Assembly (NCBI GenBank): GCA_001839685.1
Contig: MLAK01000217.1
Span: 190,418-249,497 of the forward strand
DNA from: Tritrichomonas foetus
Taxonomy: Eukaryota > Parabasalia > Tritrichomonadida > Tritrichomonadidae
Direction: 5' to 3'
Length of the DNA stretch: 59,080 nt
A program made the translations under genes and the position numbers. Below are positions 46,945-56,200 of the stretch, in pieces. The notes beneath the pieces are model-generated. The model was not told the DNA's origin. It saw only the letters and a program-made list of their open reading frames with translations, and ran no database searches. Every line of letters starts with the position of its first letter. The first letter of the stretch is position 1.

Positions 46945-48642
46945 ATGCTGAATGATCTTCCAGAAAATGCCATTCCTTTAACTTCAGATCGCGAGCTTTA
47001 TAAAATAGTTTTAGAAGAAGGCAACAAAAAGAATCATTCATCAAATTTTAATGATACTTGCGTCGGGGTTCAATACATTATCAAATCGGAGGTTGGTCTC
47101 ATTGACCATACAGATAGAACCGGCCCAGTTTCCTGGATTGTTGGCGATCGAGAAACTGAAGCAGATTTGTATTTATTCCTCCCAATCGTAATTCGATCAA
47201 TGTATGAAGGGGAAACAGCAAAGTATTTTTTTACGCGTAAATATTTCCTCGGTGGTGCTCCTGTAATTACAACTAATGGTTCAATCGATAAATCGACCCA
47301 ATTTCAGGCAATTGTACATTTGATAAAAGCGACTCCAATCGATGATATTGAAGATCCACACAAAGAAGATGAATCTGAAAAACTGGACAACACCAGTCAA
47401 AACAATGAACAGGTCGAAAAAGAACAAACTGCGAAACATGAACTTCCCCAAAATTCAGAAAAAGTTGAAACATCAAATCATTCAAATAATTATAATGAAA
47501 CCAACACTAATAATAATAATGAAACTAATAATAGAAATAATGAAACTAATAATAGTAATAATAATAATAAAGAAACTAAAACTAAAAATAATGAAACTAA
47601 CAATAGTAATAATAAAGAAACCAACAACAATAAAAATACCGAAAATGATAAGAAAAGTGGAGAAAATAAGCCAAAAATTGTTGAAGTTGAAAATGATGAA
47701 GCTTTTAAACGTCGAAAATTTGCACTCAATCAATTAATAATTGCTGAAAATCTCCTCCGTGCAGGTAAGCCTGCAATGGCCCGCAAAGAGTTCAACAGAG
47801 CCAGAATGTCATGGAGCACCCAGGTTGACCTATCAAAAGCACCTAATGAAATTTCACATCCTGCTTTGGACCTTCCTGAGGACAAGTTAAAAATTTATGT
47901 AGATAGTCGCGCTCTTTATGGTGTAGCTCGTACTTTATTAGATGCAATTCCACCAAACACAGAAAAAGCAGTTGTAACTTTAAGAGAAGCAATAGAAATT
48001 GATCCAGATTTCTTCGAAGCTCCAATGCTTCTTGAAGAGCTTGGTATAAAACCTGAAGAAGAACCAAAATTCCCAAGCTCTTTAGATGACATGCGACTGA
48101 CAAAACAACAATTTTGGATGAAAGATGATATTGAATGGTCAAAAAGAACAGAATATGCAGAATATTGTAAAGAAAAAGCAACTGAACTCTTTCGATTATC
48201 AAGCTTCAAAGAAGCAATGACAATGTATGCACGAGGAATCATTTCTTATTCTGGACAGGCGAAAAAAGAATTGACACTTGAACAAAGAGCTGAAATGAAT
48301 CGCGCATACACCGTTTCTAAATTAAATTCACTTGCTTGCTATTTAGGAATGCAACAATATAGAAAATTGATTCAACATGCCGATGAATTGTTTGATGCCC
48401 TTTGTAAGGTTACAACAATTGATGTAAGTGATTATAAAGTTAAATGCTTATATAGAAAAGCACTAGGACTTCAGGCATTGAGTATGGATGATTCTGTTGA
48501 AGAAGTTATTAAAAAGATGAAAACATTAGAGAACTCAGAATTAGCTATAAAAGCAATCAGAAAGAAGCAACAGGAAGATATAGAGGCGCATAAGCAAGAT
48601 CAAGATTTTATTTACTCAAAAATGACTGGAACACTCAAATGA
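46945..48642 (+). CDS. FKBP-like immunophilin with Asn-rich linker and TPR domain
   Basis: A 565-residue protein from ATG 46945. Residues about 15-120 look like a degenerate FKBP-type PPIase domain ('RELYKIVLEEG', then 'VQYIIKSE....DHTDRTGPVSWIVGDRE', and a final 'KYFFTRKYFLGG'), probably catalytically inactive. Residues about 140-250 are a Glu/Lys then Asn/Thr-rich linker. The C-terminal half carries the TPR set of FKBP51/52 and AIP: 'YCKEKATELFRLSSFKEAMTMYARGIISY', 'LNSLACYLGMQQYRKLIQHADEL' and 'KCLYRKALGLQALSM', ending with the 'QDFIYSKM' helix comparable to 'KLYANMF'. In relatives the TPR binds the Hsp90 C-terminal EEVD, so a co-chaperone role is likely. Confidence 0.7.
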   Translation: MLNDLPENAIPLTSDRELYKIVLEEGNKKNHSSNFNDTCVGVQYIIKSEVGLIDHTDRTGPVSWIVGDRETEADLYLFLPIVIRSMYEGETAKYFFTRKYFLGGAPVITTNGSIDKSTQFQAIVHLIKATPIDDIEDPHKEDESEKLDNTSQNNEQVEKEQTAKHELPQNSEKVETSNHSNNYNETNTNNNNETNNRNNETNNSNNNNKETKTKNNETNNSNNKETNNNKNTENDKKSGENKPKIVEVENDEAFKRRKFALNQLIIAENLLRAGKPAMARKEFNRARMSWSTQVDLSKAPNEISHPALDLPEDKLKIYVDSRALYGVARTLLDAIPPNTEKAVVTLREAIEIDPDFFEAPMLLEELGIKPEEEPKFPSSLDDMRLTKQQFWMKDDIEWSKRTEYAEYCKEKATELFRLSSFKEAMTMYARGIISYSGQAKKELTLEQRAEMNRAYTVSKLNSLACYLGMQQYRKLIQHADELFDALCKVTTIDVSDYKVKCLYRKALGLQALSMDDSVEEVIKKMKTLENSELAIKAIRKKQQEDIEAHKQDQDFIYSKMTGTLK

Positions 48643-48695
48643 TATATTTTATAAATAAAAATTGTATGATTATAAATACTAACGTCAAATCATTT

Positions 48696-48770
48696 TCTTT
48701 AATATATTCTATACTTTTTTTAATATATTCTTTACTTTCTTTAATAGATTCTTTACTTCTTCTTCAATGA
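48696..48770. repeat. Short T-rich tandem repeat, unit about 21 bp
   Basis: Three copies of TTTAATATATTCTTTACTT-like sequence lie between two convergent genes, with point differences (ATATTCTATAC, ATATTCTTTAC, ATAGATTCTTTAC). Confidence 0.55.
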
Positions 48771-48826
48771 AACATAAAAACAACAATAAAACAAATTGAA
48801 AATATTTTTATTCAAACAAACTTGCT

Positions 48827-49891
48827 CTATTCGTTACTGCCACTATCATCGTAAACTTTTGATCCTTCAACGAAATAGGCATCAGGGAAAGATTTTTTGA
48901 TTTCATTCAGTCCAATTTTCGAACTTCCAAAATTCACAGCATATGTTGCTGGAATCAAACGAGGTGCAAGCATATGGGAGAGCCTGGTCTCAGCTGAGCT
49001 TCTCAAAAGCCTCGTCAGTGATTCTTCAATTCGCCTGGTTGGCATTTTATCATCAGCCATTGAAATCAAATTTGAGAAGCATTGACTGCGAAGTGCGTAG
49101 AGTGAGAAGAAACTTATTTCTATATTTTCGTATTGTGAGAAAGGACGAAAAGAAAAATCAGTTGGCCCTTTCATCCAAAAGTTTTGAGATGTTGCATTAA
49201 TTGAGTTTTTATTGAGTATTTTGATCCATTTTTTGTTCAAAATATGTGTGTTAAGTGACAAAAATTGAATAAAGCAATGTGGCTCAAGAATTGGAAGGCC
49301 GTCTTCAAAAATCTTATTAAATAGTTCACGAATTGTGAAAATATTATCTAATGATGTAATTTTGACATCACTAAAATAAGAAGAAATTTTTGACTTTTTA
49401 ACAATTTGTTGAATTTCTCTGATTTTTTCATTTCCATCAATTTTTTCAATCTTGAAATTTTCGTGAGATTTAAAAACTGGAAAAATTATCAAATCCGTAT
49501 TATTTCCAAACTTTGTATTTTTTGTATTTTTTGAGAGATGATGAAGAAAATCGTCAAATTTTGATATCTGCTTTGTATAAAACGGAATCAGGATGGCGAG
49601 TTTACTTTGCGAAGAATTGCAAGAATAGGAATAACAACTTCCGATTTTTTGATCGTAAATTTTGTTCGAAATTGATCTCATAATTGCCGAAAAATAATAC
49701 ATCGCGAAAATGACTAAGATTGAGAGCAAAAAGAGAAAAATTGTAGAAAATCTCCAGCTGAATTTCGAGATATCTGTTTCGATTTCAACAGAAAAGCTAT
49801 TTTTGCGAAGGTTTCCTTTTTTCATCTTCATGTTTTTATCTATGTATTGAAAAAGTGGGACTATAAAATAGAAATATCTTTTTAAAATCAT
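48827..49891 (-). CDS. Type II membrane protein, glycosyltransferase-like, uncertain
   Basis: A 354-residue ORF from ATG 49891; ATGs at 49831 or 49825 ('MKMKKGNLRKNSF') would give a short basic cytosolic tail before the membrane anchor (about residues 50-70, 'FSTIFLFLLSILVIFAMYYF') and look just as good. The lumenal part opens 'KLAILIPFYTKQISKFDDFLHHL' and then 'TDLIIFPVF', a pattern like the first strands of a GT-A glycosyltransferase; 'CFIQFL....IL..KWI' could be mid-domain. No clear DxD is seen. A Golgi enzyme is suggested by topology; the assignment is tentative. Confidence 0.6.
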   Translation of the reverse strand: MILKRYFYFIVPLFQYIDKNMKMKKGNLRKNSFSVEIETDISKFSWRFSTIFLFLLSILVIFAMYYFSAIMRSISNKIYDQKIGSCYSYSCNSSQSKLAILIPFYTKQISKFDDFLHHLSKNTKNTKFGNNTDLIIFPVFKSHENFKIEKIDGNEKIREIQQIVKKSKISSYFSDVKITSLDNIFTIRELFNKIFEDGLPILEPHCFIQFLSLNTHILNKKWIKILNKNSINATSQNFWMKGPTDFSFRPFSQYENIEISFFSLYALRSQCFSNLISMADDKMPTRRIEESLTRLLRSSAETRLSHMLAPRLIPATYAVNFGSSKIGLNEIKKSFPDAYFVEGSKVYDDSGSNE

Positions 49892-50077
49892 CACTAATAT
49901 AAATATTGTTAAACTTTATCTGATATTATTAAGATATTTAAGATAAAAAACGAAAAAAATAGATATTTAGTTACTTATTCAAAAATATCATGTATCAAAT
50001 TGCATGAAACTAATGACAATAATCATAATAGTAATAAACAATTTTAAAAAGATGAAAATTGAAATACATTTATTTTA

Positions 50078-51112
50078 TTAACCAAAAATCATAACAAAAA
50101 GAATTATCAACAAAAATATAAAGACAATTTTAAAGTGAGAATGATTGTTTTCATTATTATTATGACCATTGTCAGGAACATAATTTCTTCTTGGTCTGGT
50201 TGGATTTCTGTTAAAATGTGGAGGCTGGTTGAAATTGTCATGATAAGTCTCATGTGTATTAAAAAAATGAAAATTCGGTTGTGAATTGAAATAATCGCTA
50301 TTTTGATGTTGTCGTGATTTTGCATCAGTATAATTCGTTTTTGGTTTTGTTTCTTTATACTTTTTTGATCTTTCATATTCCCTTTCAGGAATTGGATTAA
50401 TATGTTCTTTATTCTTTTTATTATGATCATTTCTATTAATTTCACTTTGTGAGCTTCCTGCTTGAGGTGGAATATATTCTTTATGGTATGATGGCCTTTT
50501 CTCATGATTAGAAAAATTATTACTATTATTATAATCATTATTATTGTATTTATTGTAAGTAGAGCTACTCTGGGAAGTATTTTGCGATGAGTAAGAAAAA
50601 GAAGATGAAGAAGGTGTTGGAATAGGTGGAATATATTCTGTGTGATATGACGGGCGGTTATTTTTTGATGTGGACGAATATGAATTATTTGATGTTGGGA
50701 ATTCTGTTGGTGGTGTGTATCCTGGAATAGGTGGAATATATTCTCTATGATATGATGGTCTTTTATTATTATTAATATTTGAACTATTATTTCCAGAAGA
50801 ATTTTCAGAAGAATGTGAATTATTTTGAGAAACAGGATTTATTTGTTCCCTTTGAACATCCTGCCTTCTTCTATTGAAAAATGATTCATTGTTCTGTGAG
50901 GAATTATAAGTGGTTTCTATTTTGGGTCTTGCTTGATTATTGGTATTTCCAGAATTATTATCAACATTGTTTTCCGGATTAATTCGCTCTCTTTGAAGAT
51001 TTGTTCTTCTTCTCTGAGCAGCAGGATTTGTTTCCATGTCGTTTCCAAAAGTATGCTGGAACTGAATGAAATCACTCATCAAAGTTTCTGGTCGAGCGGT
51101 TAGAAATTTCAT
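50078..51112 (-). CDS. Tail-anchored Asn/Ser-rich protein with RPSYHxEYIPP repeats
   Basis: The frame opens at TTG upstream; I take ATG 51112 (344 residues, 'MKFLTARPETLM'). Early motifs 'QRRRTNLQRERINPEN' and 'NRRRQDVQREQINPVS' form a first repeat pair. Three copies of a second repeat follow: 'RPSYHREYIPPIPGY', 'RPSYHTEYIPPIPTP' and 'RPSYHKEYIPPQAGS', spaced by Ser/Asn/Thr runs. Lys- and Asp/Asn-rich stretches lead to a C-terminal hydrophobic segment 'FKIVFIFLLIILFVMIFG', which makes it a predicted tail-anchored protein facing the cytosol. I recognise no family. Confidence 0.7.
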   Translation of the reverse strand: MKFLTARPETLMSDFIQFQHTFGNDMETNPAAQRRRTNLQRERINPENNVDNNSGNTNNQARPKIETTYNSSQNNESFFNRRRQDVQREQINPVSQNNSHSSENSSGNNSSNINNNKRPSYHREYIPPIPGYTPPTEFPTSNNSYSSTSKNNRPSYHTEYIPPIPTPSSSSFSYSSQNTSQSSSTYNKYNNNDYNNSNNFSNHEKRPSYHKEYIPPQAGSSQSEINRNDHNKKNKEHINPIPEREYERSKKYKETKPKTNYTDAKSRQHQNSDYFNSQPNFHFFNTHETYHDNFNQPPHFNRNPTRPRRNYVPDNGHNNNENNHSHFKIVFIFLLIILFVMIFG

Positions 51113-51569
51113 TCTGAAATTTGAATGTGACAAAAATTTATACTTTCTGAAATTTTCAATTTCACCGAACAAATTTTGAATTCTCTAATTTCACCTCTTG
51201 AAATTATTCTTGAGCATGTGAACAATTATCAGAAAAGAATTATTTTATTTTTAAAGTGAACATCTTTTAATTCGATATACGAATAGAAAATGATAGTTAT
51301 TCACCAAGAGTGGCAAACACGAGAAGAATTTCACATTCGTATGTCTTTGAAATTGTGAGATGAAAGGTATAATAGATAATAAATGAATCATTATTAAGAC
51401 ATATAAATTTTTTCATAACGATTGCGCTTTTCATGAATCAATGCTGTTAATGAATGCTGTATCAGTTGAAAAAAGAATCAAACAAACATTAGATTGTTCC
51501 TTTTTACTAACAAACATAATCATATAATCTATATCAAGAATATATATAATTGGTATTGCTGTTTTTCCT
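51113..51569. other. AT-rich spacer, no gene seen
   Basis: The spacer lies upstream of the tail-anchored gene. I see no coding or RNA signal. Confidence 0.5.
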
Positions 51570-52134
51570 TTAACAAATCAAATTTCTTTCCAACAATTTC
51601 TGATGACTTTGACTTTGATTATTCATTTCCTCAGTAGATTTAATGGCTTGTTCGAGACCAAGTGAAGAAACCATTGTTCCAGCAACCCTTTCAGTTACTG
51701 TGACCAAATCTTCACCAATCATCCATTTAAACAATTGGATTCGAATAATTCAAACCCCATCCATATTATTGTGAAATTCTGGAACCCAAGTAAAGCTGCC
51801 TGTTGCCATTTCAGAAAACATATCGAAAACATTTGGAATTAACCAATTATCAATATATATATAACGGTTTTGATGTTCTTCATCACTTCTTTAGAATTCA
51901 ATAGTTACAATTCTTTTAATCATTTTTTCAGCTTTTAAATGGTCGATAATTCTGTAATCGATGACCATATAAATAGTGAAAACTTAAGTCGAAAACATGA
52001 TTTTTTTTCATTAATGAATATTCATGTTTTTTTGGGCATTCATCAGTCTTCCATTTCAGTTTCCCATCCACATTTCTTCTGAAATTTGTAGGATGTATCC
52101 GCAAGTCAGAACTCTTATTTCCAAAACGTTTCAC
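51570..52134 (-). pseudogene. Decayed gene of unknown family
   Basis: Minus-strand reading gives long coding-like pieces: 'KRFGNKSSDLRIHPTNF' and 'KTDECPKKHEYSLMKKN' in one frame, then 'IDYRIIDHLKAEKMIKRIVTIEF' in another. These are followed by a TAA, 'RSDEEHQNRYIYIDNWLIPN', 'MFSEMATGSFTWVPEFHNNM', a TGA, and 'WMIGEDLVTVTERVAGTMV', ending at TAA 51572. At least two in-frame stops and one frame change indicate a pseudogene. No homology recognised. Confidence 0.45.
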
Positions 52135-52326
52135 TTTTTTCTTTGATTCAAAAGATAATCATCATTATAATAAAACAACTTTTTGATGGATTTTGTCAAC
52201 CAATTGAATTTTTTAGTTTTATGATGGAAATTTCTGCCAGATTTTTTTAAAGGATAGCATACAAAGTGGAAAAAAGGTGAATTCTTTTGACAAACTTGGT
52301 GAAAGTAGGTGAAATATGGAAATCCA
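52135..52326. other. Spacer before the CEP76-like gene
   Basis: AT-rich sequence with no supported element. Confidence 0.5.
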
Positions 52327-53286
52327 ATGAGCAAGAACAAAAAGATACGATTAACAGGTTTAACTCGAGAAACTTTATGCGATCTTCTAGAAATTTACAA
52401 TAAAAATATTACGCCTGAATCACATTCTCAAAGTGAGGCTGGTTCCGGTGATCGAATTACCGCGGCCACTCTAAAACGGATTGTTTCCTCATTCGGTATT
52501 AATTTTTCAGATGAAGAATCTCGTCGAGCAGTTATTTCCTTTTCTCGGGGCGATGCGCTAACTTTTGAAGATTTAGTAAAATTTTATCAATGGTTTCTCT
52601 CAATAAAAGATATACTTTTTCAAAGAACAAAACAAGCTTTTCATAATATCCTTAGTAAAGAATTGACAGAGGCTCTTCCTGAAGAAAATAATATTTTGAA
52701 CACATTAAAATCAATTAAAAGTATTTCTGAAAGTAGATTGGCGGGATTTATAGAAACAGATTTAGAACATTTTAAAAGTAAATTCAAAGATAATTTCAAT
52801 AATAAATTCAATATTTCTGAATTTCATGATCGAATCATTGCAGATTTAAATAAATTGCCAAAACCATCTTCTTCTACAAGAAGTAGTGATAATGAAAAAG
52901 AACGTTGTTTAAAATTTGATATTACTTTGTTGAATATATTCGGATTAGTTCCATATGAATACATTGGAATAGAAAATGATTTACCAAGCCTTGATGTTTT
53001 TATCCAATTAGAATTTTGGGATAAAGTATATAAAAGTGCTGTTTTCCCTGCTCGCTACAGTCCTTCAATTAATCAAACATTTTCATTTGAAATTTTCATA
53101 AAATATAATTTATCGTTTTTAGATGCTACTTGGTGGGTACAAACTAATGGATTAAAAATATCTGTATATGCTGTCCATTATCTAGACAATTATGTTGCCT
53201 ATCATTTGTTAGGCGTCGCCAATCAGCCGTTAGTGCCACTTTTAATAGGCAAAAACGTTCGAACTACTTTCGCCATCAATCTTTAA
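52327..53286 (+). CDS. CEP76/CC2D2A-like gene, upstream ORF with C2-like domain
   Basis: ATG 52327 (the frame opens at GTG 52309 without ATG), 319 residues. The N-terminal part is an EF-hand-like helical segment ('RITAATLKRIVSSFGINFSDEESRRAVISFSRGDALTFEDLVKFYQWF'), then a charged linker, then a C2-like beta domain from about residue 190 ('LPSLDVFIQLEFWDKVYKSAVFPARYSPSINQTFSFEIFI'). It ends at TAA 53284-53286, and the next codons, CCA ATG, continue in the same frame into the 1316-residue ORF. Together they have the C2-then-transglutaminase-like order of CEP76 and CC2D2A. A single in-frame stop, readthrough, reinitiation or sequencing error must explain the gap. Confidence 0.78.
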   Translation: MSKNKKIRLTGLTRETLCDLLEIYNKNITPESHSQSEAGSGDRITAATLKRIVSSFGINFSDEESRRAVISFSRGDALTFEDLVKFYQWFLSIKDILFQRTKQAFHNILSKELTEALPEENNILNTLKSIKSISESRLAGFIETDLEHFKSKFKDNFNNKFNISEFHDRIIADLNKLPKPSSSTRSSDNEKERCLKFDITLLNIFGLVPYEYIGIENDLPSLDVFIQLEFWDKVYKSAVFPARYSPSINQTFSFEIFIKYNLSFLDATWWVQTNGLKISVYAVHYLDNYVAYHLLGVANQPLVPLLIGKNVRTTFAINL

Positions 53287-53289
53287 CCA

Positions 53290-56200
53290 ATGACGCCTTA
53301 TTTTCCAATTCCTATTGTTTTATCAGTTGTTGCTAATTCAGATAATAAAGCCAATGATATTATTTATCAATCAACACCAATCGAACAATTAATCTTTGAA
53401 AAGTATTTTAAACAGATTCGTGAAAACTTAAAAAAAGAAAAAAATTTAAACGGAGATGATTTTAAAAAGTATTGTAAATTTTTTATAACCATAACAAAAC
53501 ATTATCCAGCACGTGAATATCAACTTCTTGGTTTTGATCAATATAATATTGCCCATTTTATTAATAATTATTTATATAATGATGGATTGGAATTTTTGAA
53601 AAAATATGAACCAAATGAGAAATTTTTCAATAAATTATTATATATTGTTTCTTTAAAAGGTTATTCGATCTTTTCTAGACCCGAACCAGAAGTTATGCAA
53701 ATTAGAAGTTTAACAACGACGAAAATATGTGGATTAGATCCAAATATTCTTGAAAGAGCGCTTTTATTATGTAATTTATTATATGGTTATGGAATTGATG
53801 CTTATGTTTGCATTGGTGATCATCATTTTCAACGATATGTTTGGGTAATGACCAAAAACGATCCAAAATTGTCTTATGAAACTGTTCCCAATTTTACAAT
53901 GTTTGATTGTGGTAATCATGCTTATTCTGTATCATCATTTAGTCATCATCAATACGAGTTTCCAATTCCAACAGCAAGTGAAAGAGTCGATGGGCAACAG
54001 AAAATCATTTTCTCAAGAGGTATAAATCCACTTTTAATTGGAATCAATTCATCTAAACCACCTGGTGAACAAATTAATTCATTACCTCATATAAATGATG
54101 ATACCCGAAATAAAATGTCACCAATGTGCCATTGGAGTGTAACTGGAATTTGGCCTGACCGTGTTCCTTGTGGATTAAAAGTTGCCACTGTTTTTAATCA
54201 TAAACAAATTTACTGTAATATTCAAAAAAATGATGATGTTGATGTAGTGAAATGGGATTTAGAAAAACCAAATTTATGGGCACCACTTTTCACTCATATG
54301 CGAAATGATACTGTTTACCCAAAAGAAAGATCTTTTCTAATTAAGCATAAAAGAACTTATTCAAAAGAAGAAAATCATATGATTTTGAGATTAAGAAGAA
54401 AAATTGTGTTTAATTCACTTAAGAAAGCAACATTAAAACAACTTGATAAATTCACAAGAAGAACCTTAGAATATCATTTGGAATGTAAAACTTTATTGAA
54501 ATTAGAAAATTTCTATCGTGATGGATCATTTTTAGACTCAATTGAATGCCATTTAATGAAACTACGTGATACACAACTTTTTGTTTTGCTTTCTCCTGTA
54601 CAAAGACACATTTTAAATACTTACTTAAAATGCAAAGAAAAAATCATCGATTTAAATATTGATTCAAGCATAAATCCGGAAAATAAAGATGGGGAATATT
54701 TGATCAAAAAACGGAATAAACTCCTTATTCAATTTTTAGAAGGAAAACAAAGAAAGAAAATAAATAAGTCAATGCTAGATTTGTATCATTCGATTTTAAA
54801 TTACAATTCAAATGGTAATTTAGATTTTCTTTACAATGAAGCAATGATTAGATATTTCATTTCAATAGAAAAAATCACAAATAAAATTGGGGATAAGTTA
54901 GATTTCAAATATAGTTTTCTTTCGGAAAACAGTGCTGCTCAGGAAGATTGTTTCGATTATCTAATTAAATTAAAACTATTTTTTATTGCTTCATTCTTCA
55001 ACAAAGATAATCCTGATGAACCAGCTTTTAAGGAAATATATAAAAATAATCAAACCAAAGAAATATTAGCAGATCTTGCCAATAAAATCAATGACGATGA
55101 TTTTGCATTAGTTGTTGAAGAAATGTCAAAATTAGATAGTGAATTCCAACAGAAAGATGACCCGAGAAAAACAATTGACACATATATTTCTAATACAACA
55201 GATGATTTAATGATGGAAATTTTATTACAATTCATGGAATCAAAAATAAAACCAATTCACCTTGATAACGAAATTCATATATCACAAATAAAAGATAATA
55301 TCCAAATAAACATACAAATTGAATTAATAAATAATTATATTGAATCAATAACAAATTATACTCATAAAAACCCTGATCAAGATGATTTACCAATTCCATT
55401 AAACTTTGTCAAAAAGAACTTACGTTGCTTTTTCAATCATAAAAGTAATTTCATGCAGCAAATTTTGGTAGAAAATTTCGAAGAAGAAAAAAATGAAGTT
55501 TTAGCGTTACTTGAAATAATTTTGTATATACTTTATAACTCATTTTATGATAGCCAATATGTTTACAAAGAGAAGAAAGAGATATCAAATAAAAATATTG
55601 AATTAACATTAATAGAAATTCGTAAACTTTTCCAAGATTTATCTTCAAATCGATCTCCAAACACGTCTTCAAATAATTCTTTTCATCTTAAATATACAGC
55701 CATGTATCAAAGCTTTGTTGAATTCACAAAATCATTGTCAAATGGAAACCATGATTCAAATTCACAGGGTAGTACATATTGCTCAGAGTTTAGGAAAAAT
55801 ATTCTGGAAAGGACCAAAAAAATAATTACAGATGATTTAAAATATTCATTTTCTTTGAAATTAAGAAGAGCTCTCAATATTTTGAAAAGAAGACCTAAAC
55901 ATGTTATTCCATATTTTGAGGATTGGTTCATTTGGCAAAACGAAGAAAATATATTCCATTATTTAGAAAATCTCCTGGCTAGTAAAAATGAAAAAGATTT
56001 TTTTGAGAAGTTCGATGATCTATTAATGGAAGAAAGTAAGAAACTTAACTTTGAAAATACATTTCGGAAGACTACCTTTGAGATTCTTGAAATCGTTAAA
56101 AAGTCCTTAGAAAATTTGAAAATTAAAACAGACAATTCCTTCACAGGTTCTAAAAATAAAATAGATAATTCGAAATTACTCCAAACTTTAAATGAAATAA

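Noticed and set aside
47482..47733. Two hydrophobic minus-strand ORFs
   Set aside because: Antisense of the AAT/AAC-rich Asn linker in the FKBP-like gene; hydrophobicity is an artefact.
53284..53292. Programmed stop-codon readthrough as established
   Set aside because: TAA followed by CCA is not a known readthrough context; reinitiation, mutation or error are as likely.
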